A stretch of DNA of 64,000 nucleotides from Alphaproteobacteria bacterium (GTDB lineage Bacteria; Pseudomonadota; Alphaproteobacteria; Rhizobiales; JAKIUO01), in the NCBI GenBank assembly GCA_024280895.1, contig JAJRPI010000086.1, positions 114,868 through 178,867 on the forward strand, in the 5' to 3' direction. The notes under the pieces are model-generated. The model was given only the letters and a program-made list of their open reading frames with translations. It had not been told where the DNA came from and searched no databases. The translations under genes were made by a program, and so were the position numbers. Position 1 is the stretch's first letter. Every line of letters begins with the position of its first letter. Positions 40,753-51,189 of this stretch are shown in pieces.

Positions 40753-41379
40753 CTATTCATCGCACTCTTCGAGCGGCAACTCATCTTGCTGAAGCGCCAT
40801 ATCATCGTGCGGCAAAGGTACATCGAATCCCGCAGGCAGATTACTATCCAGCAATCCAGCCCCTTTAAGCTCGGCAAGTCCGGGTAATTCCTTGATCGAA
40901 TCAAAGCCAAAATGGTCCAAAAAACCATCACTAGTGCCGTATGTTACCGGTCGTCCAGGGGTCATTCGGCGCCCACGCGGGCGGATCCAACTGGTTTCAA
41001 GCAACACATCTAACGTGCCTTTTGACGTGGTAACACCTCTGATCTCTTCGATTTCAGCGCGGGTTGTTGGTTGATGATAGGCAATGATTGCCAGTGTCTC
41101 GAGGGCCGCGCGCGATAGTTTGCGAGGCACAACTTTGTGACGCTCCAGCAGATCACGCAGATCAATCGCCGTCCTAAATGCCCATTTGCCAGCAACATTG
41201 ACGAGTTGAACACCGCGGTTTTCATATTGTTGTTGCAAAACAATCAGATCTTCCTCGATCTGTTCTTGATGCTCATCATCAAGGCTCAGATATGCCAGTA
41301 AGGTCCGAAGATCAAGGGGCTCGGTTGCCGCAAATAGCAAAGCTTCAATCTGGCGCTGTTGTTCCGTTATACTACTCAT
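40753..41379 (-). CDS. scpB: segregation and condensation protein B
   Basis: QIEALLFAATEPLD, ALETLAIIAYHQPTTRAEIEEIRGV, YGTSDGFLDHFGF. Confidence 0.96.
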   Translation of the reverse strand: MSSITEQQRQIEALLFAATEPLDLRTLLAYLSLDDEHQEQIEEDLIVLQQQYENRGVQLVNVAGKWAFRTAIDLRDLLERHKVVPRKLSRAALETLAIIAYHQPTTRAEIEEIRGVTTSKGTLDVLLETSWIRPRGRRMTPGRPVTYGTSDGFLDHFGFDSIKELPGLAELKGAGLLDSNLPAGFDVPLPHDDMALQQDELPLEECDE

Positions 41380-42230
41380 TCAACGTCTCCCTTGCGACGA
41401 AGATACAAAGGATTGAAGGGACTATCCTGACGTAATTCGAGGACACCCTCGCGGGCCATTTCCAACGAAGCACCAAATGCTGCGGCCATAGCCGTCCGGC
41501 TTTGCTCCGGATCGGCCAAAAACCCTGCCAATAGCGCATCAATAGGTGCCCAGTCACACCCAAATCCAATGATTTTTTCCAACTGTTTTCTTGCTTGCTT
41601 GATCGACCAGACCTTGCGTCGCTCGCGGCCAGGATGCACAACAGACACCACCTTGCGAAGGCGGCCAGCGGCATAAGCGGTCAGCAAATCATAAATATCA
41701 GCTTCATAGAGACTTTGTCGCAAGACCGTGATGCCTTCTGGTTGCCCTCTTGGAAAAAAGTCATTGTGCAGCTGTTTTCCCTCGAGCAAAATCTTCCCTG
41801 CTCCGCGCATGGCTTCCAGTCGCTTGAGCCGAAAAGCCAGCCTCGCTGCCAGCTCATCGCCGCTAAGCTGTTCTTCATCATCGCTATCGTCTGGTAGCAG
41901 AAGGCGCGATTTCAGATAAGTCAACCAGGCCGCCATCACCAGATAATCCGCGGCAATATCGAGCCGCAAGGCACGGGCCTTTTCGACAAAACTCAAATAT
42001 TGCTCCGCCAGAAACAAAATGGATATATTGGTGAGATCAAGCTTATGGGTTCTTGCCAGCGCCAGCATTAAGTCCAGCGGCCCCTCAAAGCCCTCGATAT
42101 CAACAATAAAGCCGCCATCAGACGCGTCTTTAGGAAGGCATTCCACTTGCCCTTCCCAGTCTTCGTCATTTCGGTGCTCGTCATTATCTGCCATAAGATC
42201 CATTGCGCACGAAACAATCACCAACGTCAA
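41376..42230 (-). CDS. scpA: segregation and condensation protein A
   Basis: VDIEGFEGPLDLMLALARTHKLDLTNISI, DYLVMAAWLTYLKSRLLLP; ATGA overlap with scpB. Confidence 0.96.
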   Translation of the reverse strand: MTLVIVSCAMDLMADNDEHRNDEDWEGQVECLPKDASDGGFIVDIEGFEGPLDLMLALARTHKLDLTNISILFLAEQYLSFVEKARALRLDIAADYLVMAAWLTYLKSRLLLPDDSDDEEQLSGDELAARLAFRLKRLEAMRGAGKILLEGKQLHNDFFPRGQPEGITVLRQSLYEADIYDLLTAYAAGRLRKVVSVVHPGRERRKVWSIKQARKQLEKIIGFGCDWAPIDALLAGFLADPEQSRTAMAAAFGASLEMAREGVLELRQDSPFNPLYLRRKGDVE

Positions 42231-42241
42231 GTCAGGTCAGG

Positions 42242-43249
42242 TCATGCCTGTAGTCTGGATAACAGGGCAAGTGCCAGCTCTTTATCATAGGGGGTCGGCG
42301 CTTTGATCTCTTCATGAGCCATGGTAAATCTTCGCAAGGCTTTGCCCTCCAGCTCAGGCACGCTGGCAGCTACATCGAGCATCTGATCGAAAACGCCCTT
42401 ACAGTACAAAGCGACATCACAGCCAGCCTCCACCACATCACGTCCGCGCTCACCAATCGTGCCGGACAGGGCTTCCATAGAAAGATCATCGCTCATAAGC
42501 AAGCCATCAAAGCCAATCCAGTCTCTGATAACTTCAAAGATGATCTTCTTCGAAACGCTCACATTGAGATCGGGATCAAGGTCAGTCATCAACAGATGTC
42601 CGGTCATGGCCAAAGGAAAATCATTGAGTGCTTTGAAGGTTTTGAAATCTGTCTGCTCAAGAACATCTCGAGAGGCTTGGATCGTTGGCAGGGCAATGTG
42701 GCTATCGGACGTGGCCCTGCCATGTCCTGGAATATGCTTGATGACCGGCAACACACCACCATTGAGATTGCCTTGGGCGACAGAGCGGCCAAGTTCGATA
42801 ATGGTTTCAAGGTCCCCCGACAAGGCCCGGTCACCAATAATGTCGTGGGCACCAGGCACTGGAATATCAAGCAGCGGTACACAGTTGACATTGATGCCCA
42901 CGTCCAACAGCTCTTCACTCATCATTTGATAAATCAGTTCAGCGGCCAGTTTGGCGGCTGCAGGGTCGCTCTTGTATAGCTCCCCATATTGAGCGCCCGC
43001 TGGCCATATCTTCCAGTGAGGAGCACGCATGCGCTGGATACGTCCGCCCTCTTGATCAATCAAGATGAATTGTTGCTCAGATCCGACCGCTTCGCGATAA
43101 TCTGCAACAAGGCGCTTTAGCTGATCCCTGTCTTCGATATTGCGATCGAAAACAATGAGACCGCAAGGGCGAGCCTCTTTGAGGAACGCTTTTTCCTCGT
43201 TAAGCAATCGCGGACCAGCAACACCAGTTATAAAAGCTTTTAAAGTCAT
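42242..43249 (-). CDS. nagZ: beta-N-acetylhexosaminidase
   Basis: IDQEGGRIQRMR, KHIPGHGRATSDSHIALP, LLMSDDLSMEALSG. Confidence 0.95.
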   Translation of the reverse strand: MTLKAFITGVAGPRLLNEEKAFLKEARPCGLIVFDRNIEDRDQLKRLVADYREAVGSEQQFILIDQEGGRIQRMRAPHWKIWPAGAQYGELYKSDPAAAKLAAELIYQMMSEELLDVGINVNCVPLLDIPVPGAHDIIGDRALSGDLETIIELGRSVAQGNLNGGVLPVIKHIPGHGRATSDSHIALPTIQASRDVLEQTDFKTFKALNDFPLAMTGHLLMTDLDPDLNVSVSKKIIFEVIRDWIGFDGLLMSDDLSMEALSGTIGERGRDVVEAGCDVALYCKGVFDQMLDVAASVPELEGKALRRFTMAHEEIKAPTPYDKELALALLSRLQA

Positions 43250-43303
43250 GACTGGGCAAATAGCCTGATTACGGGAGGCCGGTCAACAATTATGAGGACA
43301 GCT

Positions 43304-45271
43304 CTATTTACGACGCACAAAACAACCGGGATGGCCGGCCTGTTTCAAACTTGTGCACAGATCGCTGGCAGCAACTTTGGAGTTAACCGGACCAACGCGC
43401 AAACGGTACCATACCCCTTTGGTGCCAAGATCAGCCCGCTGAATGTCGGGCGCATAAGTACCAATGAGGTTGGGGTATTTTTGTTGCATGTCAGCAAAAG
43501 CTGCCAGGGCACTGGTTTGGGAACTACGTGACGTTACCTGAACGACAAAGGGCTTACCGATGTTTCCATTACTTTGCGGACGCGCGACACTGGCTATGAT
43601 GGTCTGCTTCTTCACTTTTGCGATTTTTTTAACAATCGGCTTTTGGGCAATCGTCTTTTTGACAATTTGCGACTTGGGAGCGTTGGCAGTCGGTTTTTTC
43701 ATAGGGGTGACGGTATTATTACCCAATAGCCGGGCATTACTCGCTTCACGAATGGTTTTCATGCGGCGAATTTGATTGTTGCCAGCAACATTGAAAGCAC
43801 CCGAACCAAGTGTCCCTGGGTTAATGGCTTTTGGAGTTACGGGCTTGGCAATCACTTCCTTTGCTTTTGCTGCACTATTTCCAGCGGGGCGCAAAATGGT
43901 TCCATCTGGTCGCACGATCAGTGTTTTAACGCGGCGAGGCTTATTCATGGTAATCGAAGCGCCAGATGACTTGCTGACAGAATCGCTCAACATGCCTTTG
44001 CTGGCGGCTGAGACCTTGTCCCCGGCAATACTGTTATTACCTATGGCTAAATCAACCACTTTTTCGATAGAATCACCACTTGAAGCAGGATTGGATGAGG
44101 CATCGCTACCACTTAAACGATTGTGCATCGCTTTATTGATACTCGCGCCAGCGCCAGCAATTTTATCTTTGATAATCTTGATTGGAGATGAGGTGGCCTT
44201 GATCGTTGGAGCCGGACCACTGGCACTCCCTGCGCCAAACAGATCCGTATATTGATAGGTGTATGCAGCGCCGCCGCCAACGGCCAGAGCCGCAACAAAA
44301 GCACCACCGAACATCAATTTCTTTATGCCACTACCGCCGGTTTGCTCCTGTTGAACCGACGAACCACCAGCATATAATTGCTCTTCTTGACCATATTGCT
44401 GGTTAGAACCGTCTGGTGTTGGACCCACATACTCGTAGGAGCCTTGTGGGGGCTGCATTGGGGGTGGCGGAGCCACTTGCCCGACAGGAGTTTCCTGATA
44501 GCCTGAATGGGGCTGTTGAAGACTTTGTGGAGGTTGCTCTTGATAGTGCTGCGCTGACGGGGCTTCTGGTTGAGCATATTGTTCAGCTTGGGTGGGAGGC
44601 TGGGGTGCATATCCGGCAAATTCTTCGCTCGCCAGAGGTTGAGCGGCATAGGGATCTACGCTGTGCGTAGCGCCGCTGACAGGTGCTTGCTGTTCGCCCC
44701 AATGTTCTCCTGTGACATTTTCTTCATACTGGTTTTGAAACTGTGCCAATCGTTGAGAAATCTGCTCACCGGTGGTGCTGGCTGCCGCCGCATCTGCGTA
44801 ACCAGCCTCAACAGCTTGTTGTGGCACCCCAGCGAACTCGGGAACCGGTGCAGGCATCATTTGATCCGCATGGGGCTGCATGGAGGGTGGAACGGCAACG
44901 GCAGGCACCTCAGGCAAAACAGAATGGCCCTGCGGATACTGATAGTCATCAACCGGTGCTTCAAAACGCGGCGCGGCTGGCTCGCCATACGCCTGATGCG
45001 CATTTCCAGGCATAGGTGGCGGCAATTGACTGGCAACTTGCTGAGACATGTGAGGGACAGGCTGTCCGGGCTGTGGTTGTGCATGTATATTTGGTGACTG
45101 GTGAACGCCCGCAGGATTTGGTGGCGCCAACTGTTGAGCGACAGGCTGATATGCTGCGGGATCCATTTGCGGATCCATTGGTGCGGGCGGTGTTTGCTGG
45201 CCAGGATGTTGCATTTGCTGCGGTTGGTGAAATACATTCCCACCATTCTGAGGATTATCAGACTTTGTCAT
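43304..45271 (-). CDS. SPOR domain protein with long Pro/Gln-rich N-terminus
   Basis: ~300-aa P/Q-rich region, single TM (LMFGGAFVAALAVGGGAAYTY), C-terminal SPOR (FVVQVTSRSSQTSALAAFADMQQKYPNLIG...WYRLRVGPVNSKVAASDLCTSLKQAGHPGCFVRR). Confidence 0.88.
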   Translation of the reverse strand: MTKSDNPQNGGNVFHQPQQMQHPGQQTPPAPMDPQMDPAAYQPVAQQLAPPNPAGVHQSPNIHAQPQPGQPVPHMSQQVASQLPPPMPGNAHQAYGEPAAPRFEAPVDDYQYPQGHSVLPEVPAVAVPPSMQPHADQMMPAPVPEFAGVPQQAVEAGYADAAAASTTGEQISQRLAQFQNQYEENVTGEHWGEQQAPVSGATHSVDPYAAQPLASEEFAGYAPQPPTQAEQYAQPEAPSAQHYQEQPPQSLQQPHSGYQETPVGQVAPPPPMQPPQGSYEYVGPTPDGSNQQYGQEEQLYAGGSSVQQEQTGGSGIKKLMFGGAFVAALAVGGGAAYTYQYTDLFGAGSASGPAPTIKATSSPIKIIKDKIAGAGASINKAMHNRLSGSDASSNPASSGDSIEKVVDLAIGNNSIAGDKVSAASKGMLSDSVSKSSGASITMNKPRRVKTLIVRPDGTILRPAGNSAAKAKEVIAKPVTPKAINPGTLGSGAFNVAGNNQIRRMKTIREASNARLLGNNTVTPMKKPTANAPKSQIVKKTIAQKPIVKKIAKVKKQTIIASVARPQSNGNIGKPFVVQVTSRSSQTSALAAFADMQQKYPNLIGTYAPDIQRADLGTKGVWYRLRVGPVNSKVAASDLCTSLKQAGHPGCFVRRK

Positions 45272-45319
45272 AACCAGCTTCCTTAGCCACGTGTTATTAA
45301 TGCCCCTTGAAGCTTAACC

Positions 45320-47083
45320 CTATCTCATTTCCTCGATTGGGTGAACTCCAAGAATTCCAAGCCCGGATGCGAGCGTTTTTGCAATAGCTAATAATAGCAC
45401 TGCACGCGCACCGGTTACTTTTTTGTTACCATCAGTGATAAATCTTAATTCCGGCTTTTCTGTGCCTCGGTTCCATTGCGTATGAAGGTCAGCGGCCAAC
45501 TCATATAAATAAAAGGCAATCCGGTGGGGCTCATGGGTTTTGGCGGCCTGCTCAATTATGCGTGGATATTGCGCCAAGCGCTTTACCAGCGCGACTTCGC
45601 CACTATCAACCAGTAGTGACAAGTCTTCTTTCAACGGGTCTATATTGGCAATATCAAGATCCGGCATTTCCTGTGGAATTCTCCGATAAAGGACCGAATG
45701 AACCCGCGCATGAGCATATTGCACATAAAACACTGGATTGTCTTTTGACTGCTCTTGAACCTTGTCGAAATCAAATTCGAGCGAAGCATCATTTTTGCGG
45801 TACAGCATTATAAATCGTACCACATCGGGGCCAACCTCATCGACAACTTCGCGCAGAGTGATAAATGTACCCGATCGCTTGGACATCTTGACCACTTCGC
45901 CGCCTCGTATCAGATGCACCAGTTGGCAGATCTTCACGTCAAGCTCGGCCTTGCCGTCCGAAAAGGCGCTGACCGCCGCTTTCATGCGCTTAACATAACC
46001 ACTGTGATCGGCACCCAGCACGTCGATCATGCGCGTAAAGCCGCGCTCGTATTTATCGCGATGATACGCTATGTCAGAGGCGAAATAGGTGTGACTACCA
46101 TCGGCTTTGGCAAGCGCCCGATCGACATCATCGCCAAAGTCCGTCGCTTTGAACAAGGTTTGCTCGCGCGCATCCCAATCATCGGGGAGTTTGCCCTTAG
46201 GGGGCGGTAAAACGCCCTCATAAATCAGTCCCTTGGCACGCATCTCCTCAATCGAGTTGGCCACAAGATTGGTGCCACCCTGAGTGAGGCTGCGCTCTGA
46301 AAAAAAACTGTCAAATTCGATTTTGAGCGCTTTGAGGTCAGACCGGATCTGTTCCATCATAGCGTCAATCGAAATGTCTCGCACCGTTGCAAGCCATTCA
46401 CTTTCTTCTTTATCTTGGAAACGATCCCCAAACTGTCTGGCTAATTCTTTGCCAACCGGTATCATATAGTCACCGGGATAAAGGCCTTCGGGTATATCTC
46501 CGATCTCTTCGCCAAGCGCTTCGAGGTAGCGCAAATAAGCCGAGCGGGCCAAAACATCAACCTGTGCACCGGCATCATTGATATAATATTCGCGCGATAC
46601 ATCAAATCCCGTGAAATCTAACAGGTTGGCCAGTGCGTCGCCAAAAACCGCCCCCCGCACATGCCCAACATGCATGGGACCGGTTGGATTGGCGGATACA
46701 AATTCCACATTGACTTTTTGCCCCTGCCCCAGCTTGCTACGGCCATAGAGCCCCTCTTTGTCAAAGGCGGCGATGAGTACTTTTTGCCAAAAGGAAGCCG
46801 TAATCGAGATATTGATGAAACCGGGACCAGCAATCTGCGCTGTTTCCACATCATCCAGCTGTAACAACAGGTCGGTTATTTTTTGAGCTAGATCGCGAGG
46901 AGGCATTTTTGCGCTCTTGGCCAAGGCCATCGCTGCATTCGTCGCGATATCGCCATGTGATGGATCCCGTGGCGGCTCAACCGTTATCCGGCTAAAGATC
47001 GCATCGAGCGGCAAAATACCTTGCTCGCGTAATGTCTCAAGGACGCCCGTTAATTGCTCGCCAAAGTGAGTATAGAGGTTCAT
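45320..47083 (-). CDS. argS: arginyl-tRNA synthetase
   Basis: SANPTGPMHVGHVRGAVFGDALANLL, KMSKRSGTFITLREVVDEVG. Confidence 0.98.
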   Translation of the reverse strand: MNLYTHFGEQLTGVLETLREQGILPLDAIFSRITVEPPRDPSHGDIATNAAMALAKSAKMPPRDLAQKITDLLLQLDDVETAQIAGPGFINISITASFWQKVLIAAFDKEGLYGRSKLGQGQKVNVEFVSANPTGPMHVGHVRGAVFGDALANLLDFTGFDVSREYYINDAGAQVDVLARSAYLRYLEALGEEIGDIPEGLYPGDYMIPVGKELARQFGDRFQDKEESEWLATVRDISIDAMMEQIRSDLKALKIEFDSFFSERSLTQGGTNLVANSIEEMRAKGLIYEGVLPPPKGKLPDDWDAREQTLFKATDFGDDVDRALAKADGSHTYFASDIAYHRDKYERGFTRMIDVLGADHSGYVKRMKAAVSAFSDGKAELDVKICQLVHLIRGGEVVKMSKRSGTFITLREVVDEVGPDVVRFIMLYRKNDASLEFDFDKVQEQSKDNPVFYVQYAHARVHSVLYRRIPQEMPDLDIANIDPLKEDLSLLVDSGEVALVKRLAQYPRIIEQAAKTHEPHRIAFYLYELAADLHTQWNRGTEKPELRFITDGNKKVTGARAVLLLAIAKTLASGLGILGVHPIEEMR

Positions 47084-47136
47084 TTACAAGCCGCCTGACT
47101 GATTCTAAAGGGCACAAATGCCGTTCAGAAAGGCAC

Positions 47137-48390
47137 CTATCGCAATTTGGGAGTAACGTCAAACAATGAGCGATGCAGATCGATGGCATAACGATCTGTC
47201 ATACCGGCGATAAAGTCGCGCACGCGCTCGGCGCACAAGTTATTATTGCCCCCTATCTGCGCACAACTCCAATCATTGGGCAGATCATGAGGTCGTTTCA
47301 GATAATATTTAACAAGATCCTCCACGACACTTTCTGCATCTCTCATAATGGCCATTACCCGCTCATGGCGATAGACACGGTGATGCAAAAACGCCCGCAA
47401 CTGATTTAGTTTGATCGTAAATGTACTCGAAAAGGCAATCAACGGCATCTCAGATTCGCGAACAGCATCACTATTTAGCGGGTTAATGATATCGAGCCGA
47501 TCTGCCGTTTACGCACAGACATCCGATATCATCATAGTGATCAGGCGTCGGTTCAATTCGAACACCACACGGGTGGGCTCAATACCTTTATAGTCAGAAC
47601 GGATTTGAGTAACCATGTCCCAGACAAAAGGCACTTCACGCAAATCATCCAATTCAAACAGACCAGCACGTAATCCATCGTCAATATCATGATTATTATA
47701 GGCAATATCGTCGGCAATCGCGGCGACTTGACCTTCAGGCCCAGCTTGCTGATGTAGTCCAAAGCCAAATTTAAGCTCGTACCAGCGCAGCATTTCAGGC
47801 ATATTAGACCCAGCATGGTCACCAATCATATCGCCTTGCCTGTCAATAAGAGGGCCATTGTGCTTGATCAATCCCTCAAGGGTCTCCCAGCTAAGATTGA
47901 GACCGTCAAATTGAGCATAACGTTTTTCAAGATTGGTCAAGGCGCGCAAGGTCTGAATATTGTGGTCAAATCCGCCAAATCCATCAAGTGCGCGCGACAA
48001 AGCCCGCTCTCCGGCATGACCAAAAGGCGTGTGGCCAATATCATGCGCCAGCGAGATGGCTTCGCAAAGATCTTCGTCGAGATGCAATATATGCGCGATC
48101 GAGCGCGCAATTTGCGCCACTTCCAAAGAATGAGTGAGGCGGCTTCTAAAATGATCACCCTCATGATAGATAAAGACTTGGGTTTTATAGTTCAGCCTGC
48201 GAAAGGCGTTTGAATGGGTGATGCGGTCGCGATCTCTGGCAAATGGGGAGCGTGTGGGACATAAATCTTCAGCAATAAGACGCCCACGCGAGTGCTCGCA
48301 AAAACTGCCAAAAAGGGCGATTCGCGGTCCGTCAGCTAAACGACCATTCGTTTTAACAGGAAAATTTACGACCGGACTATTTGACAACAT
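47137..48390 (-). pseudogene. dgt: dGTPase-family phosphohydrolase (HD domain), interrupted by one in-frame TAA at 47509-47511
   Basis: ORF 47509..48390 (HD: RLTHSLEVAQIARSIAHIL...SLAHDIGHTPFGHAGE) and ORF 47137..47448 (dGTPase C-terminus RVRDFIAGMTDRYAIDLHRSLFD) share one frame; the intervening codons are open except the TAA. Confidence 0.85.
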
Positions 48391-48496
48391 ACCAAGCTCG
48401 CCTATCTTAGGAATAGAGACTACTAAACTTTTAGGGAGTGCGATTCGCTAAATCCCTAGCTAGAATCATACTAAAACACGGGTTAAGGGCAATTTA

Positions 48497-48829
48497 ATGA
48501 GCGATTTATCAATTGGCGTCAGCAGCGCTGCTGCAGAGCGTATCAAGGAAATTCTGGTCTCTGAACCAGATGGAGCAAAATTCCGCATGAGCGTCTCTGG
48601 CGGGGGGTGTTCAGGATTTCAGTATAATTTTGAAATAGTCACCGACCAAAATAGCGATGATATGGCCATTGAGAAAAATGGCATCACCGTACTCGTTGAC
48701 AGCATATCTCAAATGTATCTGAAAGATTCGGAGCTTGATTTCTCCGACGATCTGATTGGTGCTGCGTTCAAGGTCAACAATCCCAATGCCACCGCGTCTT
48801 GTGGCTGCGGAACCAGCTTTTCAATCTAA
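48497..48829 (+). CDS. erpA: A-type iron-sulfur cluster insertion protein (ErpA/IscA/HesB)
   Basis: VSGGGCSGFQYNFE and ASCGCGTSFSI cysteines. Confidence 0.92.
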   Translation: MSDLSIGVSSAAAERIKEILVSEPDGAKFRMSVSGGGCSGFQYNFEIVTDQNSDDMAIEKNGITVLVDSISQMYLKDSELDFSDDLIGAAFKVNNPNATASCGCGTSFSI

Positions 48830-48845
48830 CGGGCCGTAAAATCAT

Positions 48846-49631
48846 ATGAAAATTGCCACCTGGAACGTCAATTCGATCAAGGCGCGGCTCCCCAATGCGC
48901 TACAATGGCTAAAGCAGGAACAGCCTGATATTGCCTGTTTGCAAGAACTAAAATGCGTTGATGACGCCTTTCCCCTGAGCGAGATCGAAGAGCTGGGATA
49001 TAATATCGCCGTTCATGGCCAAAAAACCTATAACGGCGTTGCCATCCTCTCAAAGCTGCCCTTTGACGAAGTCTCCAATGGCTTACCAGGCGATGAAAGC
49101 GATGAACAGGCCCGCTATGTCGAAGCATCGATCTCAACACCGCAAGGGGCTCTTAGAGTCGCTTCAATCTATCTACCCAACGGCAACCCAGTCGAAACGC
49201 CGAAATATGAGTATAAACTGGCATGGATGGACCGCTTGATTGAACACACCAAAACCCTGCTGAGCTATGAAGAACCTCTCGTTTTGGCCGGTGACTACAA
49301 TGTCATCATAGGTGATGAAGATTGCTATAATCCAGAGGCTTGGCGCGGAGATGCTCTATTTCGGCCAGAAACAGCCAAAAGGTTCCAGCGCCTCGTCAAT
49401 CTTGGTCTGACCAACAGTTTCAAGGCCTGTAATGCACAAGGCAATCTTTATAGCTTTTGGGATTATCAAGCCGGTGCCTGGGCGAAAGACAATGGTATTC
49501 TCATCGACCATCTTTTGCTTTCGCCGCAAGCTGCAGATAAATTGCGCACCAGCGAAATAGATAAATTTACCCGAGGCTGGGAGCGCCCTTCTGATCATGT
49601 ACCTGTGTGGATAGAACTCGATATGGGCTAA
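48846..49631 (+). CDS. xthA: exodeoxyribonuclease III
   Basis: MKIATWNVNSIKARLPNALQWL, CLQELKCVDDAFP, LAGDYNVI, IDHLLLSPQ, PSDHVPVW. Confidence 0.97.
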   Translation: MKIATWNVNSIKARLPNALQWLKQEQPDIACLQELKCVDDAFPLSEIEELGYNIAVHGQKTYNGVAILSKLPFDEVSNGLPGDESDEQARYVEASISTPQGALRVASIYLPNGNPVETPKYEYKLAWMDRLIEHTKTLLSYEEPLVLAGDYNVIIGDEDCYNPEAWRGDALFRPETAKRFQRLVNLGLTNSFKACNAQGNLYSFWDYQAGAWAKDNGILIDHLLLSPQAADKLRTSEIDKFTRGWERPSDHVPVWIELDMG

Positions 49632-49683
49632 AGCAGCCCTCAGGCAAACGACTTTTGGCGCCAAACCGAAAAGGATTAAATCA

Positions 49684-50085
49684 ATGCTACAGATAAGCAG
49701 GATAAATCATGTCGGTCTGCGCGTACGGGATTTACAGACATCACGTGAATTCTACGAAAAACTTGGATTTGAGTTTATTGTTGGCCCTATTGGCCCAGAA
49801 CCCGTTGCCGTGATGCTGCGCCCCTGCGGTATCAATATCAATTTCATCCTGAATGCGTCAATTGATGCTTCCAGCGAGAATATATTGATGGATGTGCCAG
49901 AAAAGCATACCGGATTTACTCATATTGCCTTGGAAATCAGCGATCAGCAAAAAGTTGAACAGCATCTGCTAGAAGCCGGTATTTCAATAACTGAGACTGT
50001 AAATCTTCCAGATGGTACGATATTTTTCTTTATTCGCGATCCAGATGGCAATGTTATCGAATTTTACCTGCCCAAGAGCGGTTAA
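49684..50085 (+). CDS. VOC family (glyoxalase/dioxygenase-like) protein
   Basis: INHVGLRVRDLQTSREFYEKLGFEF, GFTHIALEISDQQ, FFIRDPDGNVIEFYLP. Confidence 0.92.
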   Translation: MLQISRINHVGLRVRDLQTSREFYEKLGFEFIVGPIGPEPVAVMLRPCGININFILNASIDASSENILMDVPEKHTGFTHIALEISDQQKVEQHLLEAGISITETVNLPDGTIFFFIRDPDGNVIEFYLPKSG

Positions 50086-50147
50086 GAGTACCTGTCTGCA
50101 TCGAGATTATAGTGTCTTTTTGTCATCTCGAATTTACTAAACTACCC

Positions 50148-51146
50148 TTATTCCGTTCCGATTTCTCGAAAGCTCCCAAGGCCCATGACCTGACGGCCCT
50201 CTTCCTTAACAACGGGACGGCTTTTTAGCACTTGTCTGGTGCGCACGGCACCGCCCTCCGCAACACCGATACGGACTTTCTTACGGATCACAAATCCCTT
50301 AATTCTGACGCGCGGGCGATAAATACGGACCCAGCGAGCAACCGCCGTTTTGGCCCCTTTGCGAGTTTCTAAATCGGATGCCGCCACAATGGTCTTGTGA
50401 AGTTCATTGATCCATTCGCTATCTCGCGGACCGGCATTTTTTTGCGCCATGATCAACAAGGCCAACGCCTTGACCTGGTGCTTGGGAACCAAGTCCCCTT
50501 CCCACAAAATCTGTCCTAAGAGTGCTTGCGAGGGAGCGTGCTTTTTCTTGGCTGCATTATTTAACCAGGATATGGCGCGGCGGACGTTCTTTTTCACACC
50601 CTGCCCTGAAAGGTACAACTTGCCCAACTGGTATTGAGCGCTCGGATTACCGAAAAACTGAGACGCATGCGTGAAATAAGTCGCCGCTCTTTTTGCATCA
50701 GGTTTGAGGCCAATCTCGGTAATACCATTTAGATAGTATAGCCCCAGTGACGCCAAAGAACTGCCAATATATGGAGCGGCTGGATGATAGCTGGGGATAT
50801 TCCAGTGTTTTTTAGAAATGCTTTTATAAAGATCAAAGGCGGCTGCCTGATCTACTGGCACACCAAGGCCCAACTCATACATTTTAGCAAGCGTCAGACG
50901 AGCACCAAAGACACCGCGCTTGGCGGCGAACTCAATGGCGGGAAGGGCGAGAGTATACCAGCCTTCATCAAAGGCGGTCTTACCTTGACGATAGGCTTCC
51001 AAGGGTGATGAGAAGCTCAATTGGGTCTTGAGATCTTCAAAAATGGCGGGATCCTCGTCTTTTACAACAGGATCAGCCGCCAATGCACTTCCCACGACAG
51101 CAATAAGCATAAGCGGCACGAATGCTACTTTTCTCAAGAAATACAT
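50148..51146 (-). CDS. secreted SEL1-like repeat protein
   Basis: Signal peptide MYFLRKVAFVPLMLIAVVGSALA; AKMYELGLGVPVDQAAAFDLYKS and LGKLYLSGQGVKKNVRRAISWLNNAAKK Sel1 repeats. Confidence 0.87.
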   Translation of the reverse strand: MYFLRKVAFVPLMLIAVVGSALAADPVVKDEDPAIFEDLKTQLSFSSPLEAYRQGKTAFDEGWYTLALPAIEFAAKRGVFGARLTLAKMYELGLGVPVDQAAAFDLYKSISKKHWNIPSYHPAAPYIGSSLASLGLYYLNGITEIGLKPDAKRAATYFTHASQFFGNPSAQYQLGKLYLSGQGVKKNVRRAISWLNNAAKKKHAPSQALLGQILWEGDLVPKHQVKALALLIMAQKNAGPRDSEWINELHKTIVAASDLETRKGAKTAVARWVRIYRPRVRIKGFVIRKKVRIGVAEGGAVRTRQVLKSRPVVKEEGRQVMGLGSFREIGTE

Positions 51147-51189
51147 TCTTGCTGCCCCTTGCTCAAGCACCCTTGGCTTGTTACTCAAC

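Noticed and set aside
43304-45271. Tandem DNA repeat array in the P/Q-rich gene
   Set aside because: Compositional bias without a regular repeat unit at DNA level
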